This document shows positions 1 to 10,556 of a stretch of DNA of 21,376 nucleotides, one piece after another. The first letter of the stretch is position 1. The number at the start of each line of letters is the position of its first letter. Both the position numbers and the translations under genes were made by a program. Location of the stretch: the NCBI GenBank assembly GCA_001970855.1, contig LSSN01000285.1, forward strand, positions 1 to 21,376. Reading direction: 5' to 3'. Below the pieces are notes generated by a model. That model had not been told where the DNA came from. It worked only from the letters and a program-made list of their open reading frames with translations, and made no database searches. The DNA is from Smittium culicis (Eukaryota; Kickxellomycota; Harpellomycetes; Harpellales; Legeriomycetaceae).

Positions 1-27
1 TAATATTTTTGCATTATACTAATAATT

Positions 28-113
28 CTCAATGACTCGGAATTAATAAGTTTTCATTGATCACAGTTGGCTATATTTGGTGGTCCAAAAATAGTCTACC
101 GCGCGGGAAAGGG
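28..113 (-). mobile_element. End of a TTAA-flanked piggyBac-like repeat, cut by the window edge
   Basis: This stretch ends in GGGAAAGGG at the right and is followed directly by TTAA (114-117). Read on the minus strand it begins CCCTTTCCCGCGCGGTAGAC and stays alignable for about 85 bases with the left end of the repeat at 16664-16750, including shared blocks AGTCTACC, CCAACTG and CCGAG. A CCC... terminus next to TTAA is the hallmark of piggyBac-superfamily elements. No coding sequence is visible, so this is a non-autonomous or decayed copy. The rest of it would lie to the left of the window. Confidence 0.6.
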
Positions 114-117
114 TTAA

Positions 118-2135
118 ACGAAAAAGGGATACTGAGTTATAGTATACTATATCTGTGTGGGTTTTGTATATTTATTGTAATTTTTATAGAAATTTTAAAA
201 TCAAGAGTATTAAACTTTGTATGGGCAAAAATTCAAATTTCTAGAAAGTGATTTTTATCCAACCCAGAAAATTATGGTAACTAAAAGTAAGGCAAATATA
301 AATAGAATTTATTGGCTCTTCGCAAGTGATTTAAATATATATTTCAATGGCGAAATAGAATATCGAAAGCATTTTTTCCAATAAATTAAAAAGATTAATT
401 AATTTACTTTTATTATTGTTGTAAAGTTTTCTGAAGACCGTTTTTCAAGATTACTTCTCACTACTCATTACTAAAATATCAGTTAAAAAGTATAATTTTT
501 AATTTCGTCTATAGAACATGATTAATTTTCAAGAATATCAAGAAATAAAAAATTATCTATACTGGAAAATATTTCGAATAATGTCAACCTTTTATTAATT
601 TTCTCGTGCACAATTTTAGTTCTTTATTTTAAATCCATTCAGAGAATAATATCGAATAAATAACATTATTGGTCCAATAAATTTTGAAAGAAAAGTTTTG
701 TGCCGCTCCTCCTATGAGTCTACCACATGGAGAGCTTTTTACATTGGAAATATTTAGTATTGCAGGAACTTTTTTCCCTAAATTTAATTTGTTAATTGTA
801 ACTAGGTATCATTATTGGCTAAGGTAATTAATCAGATTGAAAATTATACTAATTGGTTATAATCCCCAAATAATATTTGAAACCAAGGGAAATCTTATTA
901 GATGAAGTTCCTCTCCTCAAAAGAATCTCCCATGTGAAATGAGCATTTGAGAGATTCGTTACAGAAGAACACTATTAATTCTTTCGCGGGCGGTTGGCCT
1001 TTTTAAAACCATCATAACTATCCAACCAAATGAAAACAGGTAGACGAATATAACATATTAATAAATCACTAGCTATTAACTTCATTGCATCCAGTAACAA
1101 ATGATTATTAGTAGGATAACCCAATTATGAGGTTTAAATGAGTTTAAGAGTGTTGGCCCCGGAAAGAGCTAGCTATCTGTTTTATTTGACAATTTAAATT
1201 AAAATATAATTACTATTGGCTGAATTGGAGAGGCATTTTAATTTTTCTATTTATTTATTTCATTTGAAAAGAACTATTTTTTATAAAAAATAATAGATTT
1301 TATATATTGGATTTTAATGAAATATGAAATTTCAACACTGTATCAATTATCGCATAAATGTGCATTTTCGTAAAGAGTCCTCAACATAATTTCTAGTGTA
1401 AAATAAAAATAAATTCTGAGATAATGTGAAGATATAAACAAACTAATTCGAAACGTTCCAACTCGTAGCTAGAAGGTCCTGCTTTAAAGCTTCTAAGATT
1501 CGCATAAAATAATAGCAGCCAATTATAAAATAATTGTCTTTTTATATCAAATAAAAGTATCAAAATTAAATAGCGAACAGAAAAACTGAAATTTCTTTCC
1601 ATCTCAGCCAATAATGATTGCATAGTTATAAGCTTATCCAATAATATTAAACATCAGTAAATATCGCTTTTCGCTCAGAGTCTCTCAATAATAACGAAAA
1701 TGATATGCTTATAATATGCAAACAATAAAGTGCATTTAATTTAAGAAACCTAATAAAGCGAAAAGGCATTTTCGGCCAACAACAAATTAGTTGTTTTATA
1801 CGCAGATAATAAATTTGTGGTTGCTCAACACCAAAACTGGAAAATTTATACGAAATTGATGTTCTTGAATGCCCAACAAAAATTAAACTTTAATAAATAA
1901 AAGCATTTAGCCCAGATTCAGCGAATAAAAGTTTATCCCTTTTTTCTTAGTAATTAAAAGCACATTCTAAACTTAATAGTCTTTTCTATACTGCTTTTCA
2001 AAAATAAATTTAGGTTTCAGCTATTCTCTTCTCTTGAATATAGATCAATATACAATCCTCACACTTTATATTCTTATTTAGACCCTTTACTTAAACAATT
2101 GCCTCTTTACCCCCCCCTCCCCTCACTAACACAAC
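118..2135. other. AT-rich intergenic region, no gene seen
   Basis: About 2 kb of very AT-rich DNA without a supportable gene; the short open frames here have no recognisable motif or codon pattern. At 976-1010 a degenerate CTTTCGCGGGCGG block followed by TGGCC resembles the left end of the TTAA repeat family. The last part, 2103-2123, is a pyrimidine-rich tract of C and T just before the kinase start codon, as in many fungal promoters/leaders. Confidence 0.6.
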
Positions 2136-4109
2136 ATGCCCAATTCTCAAAAGCCTAGTATTTGGAAGTTCTGGGAACGTTTCACCACGGATCAGTCTGC
2201 CTCTAAAGACAGAAAAAGGTACTATAAATTAGGCCGCGTTATAGGTAAATATCACACATACAAGCTCTTCTTGGATTCTCTTACCATTTAATACCCACTT
2301 TACTTGCCTAAAAAAAAAAAAATTAATCGCACGCATAGCAAGCGCAAAAAAATGTTTACCTAATTATTTCAATCTATTCTCTTCATTTATTAATAAGGTT
2401 CTGGCACTTTCGGCGAAGTCAAGCAAGCCATATTCACTCCGACAAATCAAGAGGTTGCTGTTAAAATAATCAAAAAAACATTCCTCGAGGGTGATGAAAA
2501 TATGGTCAAAAAGGAAATTCAAGTTGTTGAGTCTCTTGATCATCCCAACATTGTCAAACTACTGGATTGGTTCCAATCTAAAGATAAATACTACCTAGTG
2601 TTTCAACTGTATGCTACATTCTTTTTCCCTACATAAATCCACGTTACTTTTTTTTTTAATGCTTTACGCTTTATTTCCCTTATAGATGCACTGGTGGCGA
2701 ACTCTTTGAAAAAATTTGTGAGCGTGGGCACTTCTCAGAAAGAGATGCAGTACCAATAATCAGAATTGCTTTTAGTGCTATTGCGTACCTCCACAGTCTC
2801 AATGTTATCCACAGAGGTAATAAAAAAATTATTTTCCATCATCTCCGTTTCTATTAAAAAAGTTTTATTTACCCATATTACATACTATCGTCTCTAGATA
2901 TAAAGCCCGAAAATTTCCTCTTTCTAAATAAAGAGCCAAACTCCCCTCTAATGCTAGCAGATTTTGGTATCTCTAGAATAATAAGCGACAACAACGAAAT
3001 ACTAACCACAGTATGCGGCTCTTATGGTTATACTGGTAAATTTTTACAACTTTTTTTCTGCATACTTTTCTCTTTTACTCCGTTTTGGATGTAAAATCTT
3101 TAAATTATTAATTTAATGTCTAAATCGTCTACTTTTAAAAAAAAATATCACAACTGCTATTTAGCCCCTGAAATTTTACTCAGAAAAGGTCACAGTAAGC
3201 CTGTAGATATCTGGAGTTTAGGTACAGTCACATTCTCTATTCTTTGTGGTTACTCACCGTTCTGGAAGTATGAGAAAATGCCAGAAATGCTTTTCGCAAT
3301 GCAAAATAAAATGGTAGAATTCGATGAAAGATACTGGTGGGGTATATCCGAAGAAGGTAAATATTTATTTTTTGTCTTTCATGCTCTACAAAAATATCCA
3401 AGTTTTTTTTTAATTTTAGTTCCCATTTCGTTTCAACTATTTTTTCAATATTTATACATAAAGAATAATTTTGAAATAAAAGTACTAAATTTTGTTTAAT
3501 ATTTTTCAAATTATTTTAGCTAAGGACTTTATCATTAAATGCCTTGATCCAAACCCTGAAACAAGAATGACTGCAGACCAAGCAGTTAAACATCCATGGT
3601 TAACTGGTGTTGCTGCTTCCTCTCACGATATCTTGCCCATCGTCAGAGAAAACTTCAACCCAAGAAAAGTATTTAGACAGGCTGTTGCTAAAATCCAAGC
3701 TGTTAACAGAATGCGCGCTTCTATTTCTGTTGATCAAGGAACATCATTTTTGAACAATGTCAACGCAATTGAATCTCAACTTGCAAATGCAGACTCAGAC
3801 GTCACAAACCTTTCAAGTAGCAGCGCCCAGTATCCAGATCCATCCAGCATCACCACAACTGAATCGCTTCCAGCAAAAATTAATGAGTACAGCAACATGG
3901 GACCGTCTTCTAACAGGTATGCTAATCCAAACCACGGGAAACAAATTCCTGCTACCGACAGTCAAAGCACAAAGATCGAAAAATCATGCGAGAGTCCCGA
4001 AGAAAAAGGTGATGGTGATACATCGAATTCTGATCTCAAAAAAACAGACGGAAATGCAAATAGCAGCGGCACTGAGCAGTCTGAAACCACTGCTCAAGAT
4101 AACCAATAA
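2136..4109 (+). CDS. Ca2+/calmodulin-dependent protein kinase (fungal CMK type), six exons
   Basis: Serine/threonine kinase of the CAMK group, expected to be cytosolic and switched on by Ca2+/calmodulin. I infer exons 2136-2244, 2398-2608, 2686-2816, 2898-3035, 3165-3356 and 3520-4109, all with GT...AG introns (153, 77, 81, 129 and 163 bp), giving 456 residues. The joined protein has the glycine loop GSGTFGEV (37-44), AVK lysine 59, helix-C Glu76, HRDIKPEN with Asp151, DFG (172-174), a TTVCGS activation loop before APE (197-199), and DIWSLG. Residues about 297-326 (ILPIVRENFN...NRMR) match the autoinhibitory and calmodulin-binding segment of fungal CMKs. The last 130 residues are a Ser/Thr/Asn/Glu-rich, probably disordered tail. 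The T-loop Thr suggests control by an upstream CaMKK-like kinase. All essential kinase residues are present. Four of the five introns are phase 1. The start is the first ATG after a CT-rich leader. Recognition as a CMK is firm; the paralogue is uncertain. Confidence 0.92.
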
Positions 4110-5014
4110 CGAAAGCATTTATTTTTTCTTTTAGGAGAAAATCCAGGGCTCATTTTAATATATTTTTTAGTAAATTTAATGTCAAACCACCAACATTCAT
4201 TGGGCGGAGACTTTTTTTAAATACCTATTTATCCATTTTTTATAGTATAAAAATACTTTATTATCTAGATTAATTAGCTTTCGGGTCAGATATGCTTTTA
4301 TCTAATTAAATACTTTTTAAATTTTAAATCAACTAAATATTCGATTTACTATTGTTATGTGTGATCAGGTCAATTGATAAATTATTGTTGTTTTTTTAAT
4401 AGTCAGGGCTTTTTCAATCCAAATAAAAAATACGTTCATGAGTTTAATTAGTATAGTGAGATATGATATGCAGTAAAAAAATTTTTTCTTATATAAAGGT
4501 GGCACTTTTTCATGCGTTATGTATACAGTATTTTTTCTAGAATTAATTTTTAAGCTATGCCAACATAATTTACATAATGGCTCGGTATAATAATTCCATG
4601 CTGAAACTTTTTAAAAGCAGAATTTCAGATTGTTCAAAGCAAATAGAAATATTGAAAAGAACATAGATTTTTGGTGGAGGCAGGAAGATATAAATTAAAA
4701 TAAGGTCTATTTAAAATTAAGCGCTGCAAAAATTGTATTTGTTTACTTGCCAATCAAGTTGTTTAGAAGCAAATAAACTAAAATAAACAAAACGATTTAA
4801 AAAAAATTGATATTAGTAATAGTTTTCTGGAATAAATAAACTAACAAAATAAATTTTGATATTAATAATAGCTTTTTGGTATAAATAGCGCCAAAAAAAA
4901 TTAAAAAATTTTTAATTTGATTTTTCCATAATTTTATTTCGTTTAATATAACTATTTAAAAAATTTTGTTTCTACTGAACCAATTCAACACCTCCACTAC
5001 AAAAGAAAAATAAT
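4110..5014. other. Intergenic region with a short tandem duplication
   Basis: AT-rich, no gene seen. Two imperfect copies of a roughly 50-base unit (TTGATATTARTAATAG ... TATAAATA-like) start at about 4806 and 4855. The downstream end holds the short 5' leader of the thioredoxin-like gene. Confidence 0.5.
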
Positions 5015-5525
5015 ATGAAGGACATAATCAGGGTCGAAGATGCTGGTGATTTCGACGGTATAGTAAGCGCCAGTTTGGCGAAAGGACCAACGGTTTTCGT
5101 GCTCTTTTATGGGCGCGAAGTTCCGGAAACAGGGGTGAGCTACTGTCCAGACTGCACGGAAGCCGATCCGGTTATCGAGAAGGCGCTAGCAACGCTCGAC
5201 GATTACATACTAATAAAGGCGATAGTTGATCCCAAGAGAATGTAAGCAGCTGAGCTAGCCATATTTTTTTAGCAGGCTAATTTTAATCGATAAACCTTAT
5301 ATATACATTTATATTTATAATTTGTTTTCATTTTTCATCTTTTTAAAAAAAAAAAAAAAAAGTGTTGAGAGCACTTCGAACGCATATAGGACCAGAAAAG
5401 ATATTCAGCTTAAAGCGATCCCGACACTGTGCAGAATGGGCGAGCAAGGAATTGTCAAGCAATTAGTTGAAGCGGAATGTTTCGTTTACGAAGACGTCCT
5501 TAATTTAGTTTCGCCTCAACAATAA
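5015..5525 (+). CDS. Thioredoxin-like protein, TXNDC17/DUF953 family, two exons
   Basis: Small cytosolic thioredoxin-fold protein; relatives such as human TRP14/TXNDC17 reduce protein disulfides and persulfides. I join exon 1 (5015-5241) to exon 2 (5363-5525) across a 121-bp intron (GTAAGC...AG), giving 129 residues, close to the family's usual 120-odd. The redox motif is YCPDC (Cys44 and Cys47) where the family normally has WCPDC. It is preceded by the strand FVLFYG and followed by ADPVIEKAL. After the splice come an AYRT segment and AIPTLCRMG, with the cis-Pro that packs against the active site, then a short acidic C-terminal helix. The 3' splice site is unusual: the AG follows a run of about 16 A rather than a pyrimidine tract. 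No other acceptor keeps the frame open, and both sides match the fold. AAATAAA-like signals lie near 5625. Confidence 0.85.
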
Positions 5526-5813
5526 GGAAGTCAGTCCGAACCTTCACTCTATCCCTCTTCTCCATCTCGAAGCTACTGTACTTATGCTTTTCTTTTAAAC
5601 GATTTTTTTATCTTTATATATATAAAATAAACGCTTTTAGGAAGAAAGCTGCGATAACTAAAAAATAATATTTATTCTAAGGTCATATCGAAACTATTAG
5701 GTTATAACATAAAACTTTCTAATCTTTAGCAAAGCTCGACTATTGATTTATTTTTGAATTTGCAGTATAATTCATATGGTTGATATTTAGCCTCTTTGCA
5801 CTTTTATTCACAC
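5526..5813. other. 3' flank of the thioredoxin-like gene
   Basis: AT-rich, no gene seen. It probably holds the 3' UTR and polyadenylation region of the upstream gene, with ATAAAATAAA at about 5622-5631. Confidence 0.5.
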
Positions 5814-5874
5814 TGTAATGGGCTTGATTCTAATTGTCATCGAATGCCAATCAGAATCCCGATTTCCCATTACA
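5814..5874. repeat. 61-bp inverted repeat
   Basis: The outer arms TGTAATGGG and CCCATTACA are exact complements. The inner arms (TTGATTCTAATTG against CAATCAGAATCCC) pair imperfectly, so the segment can fold into a hairpin. It forms the start of the putative LTR. Confidence 0.75.
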
Positions 5875-5952
5875 TTGTAATCAAGGCAATCTAATTGTTC
5901 ATAGCATACCTAAAGCTCATTAACTAAAATACAACTCTGGGTATATAAACCT

Positions 5953-5982
5953 GAGCTTAGCCATAAGATGTTATGGCTAAGC
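5953..5982. repeat. Perfect 13-bp hairpin just after the TATA box
   Basis: AGCTTAGCCATAA, loop GATG, then the exact complement TTATGGCTAAGCT, followed by TTT. It lies about 10 bases past TATATAAAC inside the putative LTR, so it would sit near the 5' end of any transcript started there. Its role is unknown. Confidence 0.75.
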
Positions 5983-6128
5983 TTTTCAACATTAATTCCT
6001 TGTCCTAGTTTCTATCTAGTCCTCACTCTTATTCTTGTTCTTGTTCTTGTTCTTGTCCTAGTTCTAGTTTATATTACCTTCTCCATAATATTATCTAATA
6101 AAATCATATTAACAATAAGTCCATCACA

Positions 6129-6673
6129 CACACTTGAGAATTTATTTTTATTTTTAGTTAAGAGCAATATTTATAAGAAATAAACAGTAAAAAATTGAAT
6201 GATTAAGGTAAAAGTATGATTAATGAAAATTGAGCAGGTAGAAGAGTATATTAGGATGAATATATGTCGCTGAACCGCAAACTTTCCTCCAGGCTTTACT
6301 GAAAACCATTTGGTTATTATAGTCGCCCATGACTCTCTTTTCTTAATGAGTTTAAATCCCATAGTAATTTTCTGCTGCATATTTGAAAATTTTATGCCTT
6401 TTTCCAAACTGAAAATTTAGTGCTTGTGAAAATATAATAAAATTAAAAATTGGCCTTTATTGGATCTATAAACCCTCAATTCTGTTTTTCAGCTCTATAA
6501 GCTGGCCAATGATACTCAAAAATAAAAATAATTCTCCAAAGCTTAATTTTGGGTTTTTCTCAATAGTAAAATTTTATGGTATTCAGTACATGAATTATTT
6601 TATCTTTCTTCTTCCAAAAGCACTTTCTTTGTACTATTCTAACTTTCCTACACCCTCAAAGTAAATACATAAA
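6129..6673. other. Intergenic region before the YCII gene
   Basis: AT-rich, no gene recognised. A 78-codon minus-strand open frame (6171-6407) has no identifiable motif and I do not call it. The last 60 bases are C/T-rich and probably form the promoter and leader of the downstream gene. Confidence 0.5.
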
Positions 6674-7114
6674 ATGAATATATCATCAAGACTAGTTAGA
6701 CCTGCAGCGTCTGTATTTCAGAGAGCTGTCTTTGCAGCAAAGCCCAAATTCGTCACAGCTACCAGATCAAACTTTTCAACATCAACATCGCTACTAACAA
6801 GTGACAAATTCTTCCATGTCAAAATCAAAGACTACACGGACCTCAACTGCTTCGAGCGACGTATGAAAGTCCGCGACAGCCATCTCAAAAAGCTCAAACC
6901 ACTACTGGATAACAAAACTGTCGTGTTTGGCGGCGCGCTTGTCGGTAGCGGCACCAACGACAGCACAACCACTATGATCGGAAGCGTGCTCGTATTTCGC
7001 GCCGAAACCGAAGCTAATGTTCGCAGCATTTTGGAAAGCGATCTGTACGCAAAGAATAACGTTTGGGATATGAGCACACTTGAAATCTCAGAAATCAAAC
7101 CTATCTTGAACTGA
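6674..7114 (+). CDS. YCII-related domain protein with mitochondrial presequence
   Basis: A 146-residue, intron-free gene. Residues 1-43 are rich in Arg, Lys, Ser, Thr and Ala, have no acidic residue before Asp44, and look like a cleavable mitochondrial matrix-targeting peptide. Residues about 45-144 are a YCII domain: FFHVKIKDYTD, a conserved RDSHLKKLKPLL segment with the family's His in an RDxH setting, then FGGALVGSG, MIGSVLVFRAE and a VWD motif near the end. YCII proteins are dimeric ferredoxin-like folds; bacterial members have proposed hydrolase or lyase roles, and the substrate of the fungal mitochondrial ones is, as far as I know, not settled. The coding part is clearly richer in G+C than its flanks. 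An AATAAA signal lies at 7136-7141. The identification is firm; the function is not. Confidence 0.88.
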   Translation: MNISSRLVRPAASVFQRAVFAAKPKFVTATRSNFSTSTSLLTSDKFFHVKIKDYTDLNCFERRMKVRDSHLKKLKPLLDNKTVVFGGALVGSGTNDSTTTMIGSVLVFRAETEANVRSILESDLYAKNNVWDMSTLEISEIKPILN

Positions 7115-7368
7115 TATGTTCACTTTACTTGTACCAATAAAATATATCTTTATTCTGCTTGTAATCGTTTCGCCTCTTTTTAACTTTTTTGATATTTTAC
7201 TAATAACTCATAGTCAATTATCTATTTTAATAACTAAATAAATAATCCTTAATTCCAAGAGAAACACTCGTGATCCAAATAGCATGATATATCATGAAAA
7301 GCGTTTAAATTCCCTGATAAATTATACCAATATGTCACAATTGGTATAATATTAATCGAGCGCTTTAA
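7115..7368. other. 3' flank of the YCII gene up to the TTAA repeat
   Basis: AT-rich, no gene. A short inverted repeat, ATTATACCAATATGTCACAA followed by TTGGTATAAT, occurs at 7321-7350. The stretch ends in TTAA (7365-7368), the putative target site of the next element. Confidence 0.5.
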
Positions 7369-7689
7369 CCCTTTCACGAGCGGTAGATTAAAAATGGCCT
7401 TTTTTCAAAAATGAGCGTTCCTGTTCAGCAGACCAAAAACAGTCTACCAAAATCAAATATCCTTTTTAATTTTTATATTTTATTCGCCAGATATTTCTAA
7501 TTTTTTATTGTATTATAAACCATTACAAATAGCTTTTAAAAATGTCCAATTAAAATGATTAAATTATTTTTTTTTTAATCACGGAATTTTATTGGTAAGA
7601 TAACAATATTAGAAAATACGCGGTAAATAAACTAAAAAAAATAGAAATTCGGTGCAAGGCATAAAAAAACTAATATTCTAATACTAATA

Positions 7690-8010
7690 AATTCCTCTGC
7701 CGGTCTACTGGCTGCGTACCTAAAGGGAAATGGGATCAATCTACCAACCGAAAGATCCACCCAGGCATTGCTTCAAGTAGGCTGGATGACTGAAGTTACA
7801 AGCAGTCATTGAATTAAGCTCGTTCCAACAAAATTGAATTCGTTGAGATCATTGAGCTCCTAGTTAGAGCCTACATCTAACAGGATTAATAAAAAATAGG
7901 CTCCTACCCAAACGTGGGAATGATCGACCTGGCTCTCCTACAATAAGCTGCTAAACGGCTGAGTTCCGTAATGCTTTCGAACGCTGGACTTGTGCACAGT
8001 TAATGTCTCA
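7690..8010. other. Higher-GC island inside the non-coding segment
   Basis: About 320 bases with visibly more G and C than the surrounding DNA. All frames are interrupted by stops, and I could not match a protein motif, tRNA box or RNA family. It could be a relic of a transposon coding region or of a host gene. Confidence 0.4.
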
Positions 8011-9158
8011 GACTGTAAATGATTAAATTAAAGTGTAAAAAAATGGACTGCAAGATGTTTGGGCTTTGCATTTCAGAACTTCACAAATGGCTTTCAAGGA
8101 TAAAACATTTAACTAGAAACTTTCCTGGGTAAAATCGGGCCATAAAGTCAATATACAAAAAATATAAAACTTTTGAAAAAAACTGAGCTATATACCTCGA
8201 GTTATAGTTAAACTAGATTATGCACTAACTAAAATTTATATTTACTTTTTTCTTAATTTTAAACGATTAATTGAAATCTGTACTTTAAATTATTCAGAAA
8301 AAGATATAATTAAAGTCTTACTAAGTTGAATCTTTTAATAGATACTAATTTATATAAATTTTATTGAGTTTAGAATGGCTTTATATACTCTAATGAGAAA
8401 GATTTAAAGCTATTTTGAAGAGACAAGCTCTAATTCAGTATTATACATAATGAGCATAACCACATTCAAAATCATAACTAGTATTGAGCTAGTTAATTAT
8501 TTTTATTATATATATTAAAGAGCTTAATTTAATGATAAGTACACTTATAAACAACCACATTAACCAAGAGCATATTAATTATAATATAGATTATAATAGA
8601 AAAAATTGCCACATAAGTATGAGTACATTGCATTAAGGGTAATAAATTAGTTCATCTCAGATCTAAACAAAAAGGTGCATTTATAATTAATTATTATTTT
8701 AAATTGAAATGCAATTAAGTTTAGAGGGAATTTAAATTATTATATAAAACTTATCATTACAAGGAATAGGAAAAGAAATAAATACGTCTAACGATAAATA
8801 AAAAAACAAAGATGGCTATAATTTTGTCAATAAAATAAAAGGTTATACGACAATATATAAAAATTGATTATTAAAATAAAAAGACATTAATTTACATTTT
8901 TAGATTAAACAAAAAGAAAATTAGAATAGTACTATTATAGGAATAAAATAAAAATAGGGTGTTGATAAATAAATAAAAAAAAACGGCACAATAAATATCA
9001 GAATTTAAGATATATAAAAAATGCAATAATGATATAATAATTCTAAGAGGATTAGCAGTAAAAATAATAAGTTCAGAAAAGAAAAAATTAAAAAAACTAC
9101 ACTTTGATACAAACACAGCTACAAATATACTAACAATGTACACAATTACATACTCTTT

Positions 9159-9360
9159 GCCCATTTTTTGGACCTTTCCCGTTCCAAGGTAGACTGTTTT
9201 TCGCCATTTTAATTGGCCAAATTTATAACTAAAAAACAACAGTTTGTAAAAAATACAGTATAAGTTTAATTATGCTTTATACAACTCTATATAATATGCC
9301 CATTTTTTTTTACCTTTCCTGTTCAAAGGTATACTGTTTTCCGCCGTTAAAATTGGTTAA
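9159..9360. repeat. Two tandem copies of an end-like repeat
   Basis: GCCCATTTTTT...CCTTTCCCGTTCCAAGGTAGACTGTTTT starts at 9159. A diverged copy, GCCCATTTTTTTTTACCTTTCCTGTTCAAAGGTATACTG..., starts at 9298, 139 bases later. Both contain the CCTTTC...GGTAGACT core of the TTAA repeat family, in the same orientation as the left end at 7369. Confidence 0.65.
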
Positions 9361-10523
9361 AAAACTGTTAAAATGATACTTTAATTTTATTATATTTGAT
9401 CAGACTAAAAATTTTTTGTTTTTATATTTCATTTTTTAACTTATGAATATTGTCAATAGTAAACTGTTATTTTAATAGATAAATACGGATTTATATCTTC
9501 TATTTTGGCCCTTTCTTTAATTTATAGATATTCAATATATTATTCCTATTTCTTGATTGAATACATAATAACTATTAATATATATATACATTATTCATAA
9601 AAATAGCCACTGTTATTTTTTAATACAACAATTAAACTAATATATACAATTTTAAATGCGCTATTTTCCAGAGAATTATTTCAATAACTTTTAGTGATTA
9701 TGAATCAATATAGACTCAAATAGTAATAAAAATGAATAATTAGGTAAGCTTTATATTAGTCAAACAATGCTAAAAAATAATAAATTATTAAATATTACTC
9801 ACATTAACGACTTTTGATGAGTTTATAACCTTTGCAAATTTTAATTGTTATTAGTGTGTAATTCTATTTCGATATTTCTTTTACTGTGAATATCCATTTA
9901 AAATAAACATTGCTATTCTAAAGTCAAATATAATCCAAAATATTTTTTATAGCAATAAAATCGTTAAAACATTCATTGAATTGATTAAATAACCCTTGTG
10001 AAGTGTAAATGTGATTACATTACACTTTTATTTTTTTATAGATAAATAATTTATTCTTGATAAAATATCTTATCTTTTTTTTTATAATGGAAATTCTTAT
10101 ATCCCTTGGTGATATGTATTTTAGAGGTCAGATTCTATGAATCTTGGAATATCTTATTGATAGTATTTAGTATACTTTATTTCGAACGTGAAATACATTA
10201 CATATTATTTTATAATTTTTCGCCAGAACCACTAAGGCAGTAAGAATCCTAAGTACATTCAGCTTGAACTATAGGAAATAACAGATGTGCGCTGTAAATA
10301 TTTTTATTATTTTTATTATTTTATTTTTTATATGGTTTTCAACCTGGTTGAGGCTGGTAAAGGTTCTGGTAAACTTTTTTCATAGCATTTCAACATTTTT
10401 AATATTACTGGATGATAATTTCATAATGCTTATATAATAAAGCCAATAATAATATATTTTTTTTTAATGAATGCGAGGACTTTATTTTTTCTTCATGCAA
10501 AATTTTTTGGACGGGAAAGGGTT

Positions 10524-10556
10524 AATATTATATTTCAAGGTCGTGGTCAAATTAAG
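10524..10556 (+). repeat. DIRS terminal inverted repeat (3' side of the element)
   Basis: AATATTATATTTCAAGG followed by a TGGTCA block and ATTAAG; pairs with the complement of 14568-14600 with four mismatches over 33 bases. It begins inside the TTAA at 10522-10525. Confidence 0.75.

Larger units (their letters stand above)
5814..6128 (+). mobile_element. Probable solo LTR of an LTR retrotransposon
   Basis: About 315 bp beginning TGTAATGGG and ending ATCACA, so it has TG...CA borders. It is bounded by CACAC on both sides (5809-5813 and 6129-6133), a possible 5-bp target duplication. Inside are a TATA box (TATATAAA, about 5942), a TTCTTG hexamer microsatellite (about 6031-6058) and a polyadenylation-like AATAAAA near 6098, in the order expected of U3-R-U5. 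No retrotransposon genes adjoin it, which suggests excision by LTR-LTR recombination. The target duplication lies in a CA-rich tract and so is weak evidence. Confidence 0.45.
7369..10521 (+). mobile_element. Putative non-autonomous piggyBac-like element or nest, TTAA-flanked
   Basis: A 3.15-kb stretch opening with CCCTTTCACGAGCGG directly after TTAA (7365-7368) and closing with ACGGGAAAGGG directly before TTAA (10522-10525). The two ends are inverted to each other over about ten bases. No transposase or other coding sequence is visible; the interior is AT-rich and holds a more balanced block at about 7690-8010 and two tandem end-like copies near 9159 and 9298. TTAA plus CCC termini point to the piggyBac superfamily (established feature). 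That both ends belong to one insertion is inference; they could be two broken copies. Confidence 0.45.

Noticed and set aside
6031..6058. Short TTCTTG tandem array as a possible CRISPR-like repeat
   Set aside because: It is an uninterrupted hexamer microsatellite without spacers, in a eukaryotic setting.
8892..9239. 115-codon minus-strand open frame that looks like a membrane protein
   Set aside because: The hydrophobicity comes from T-rich codons; the frame spans a copy of the repeat terminus and has no family motif.
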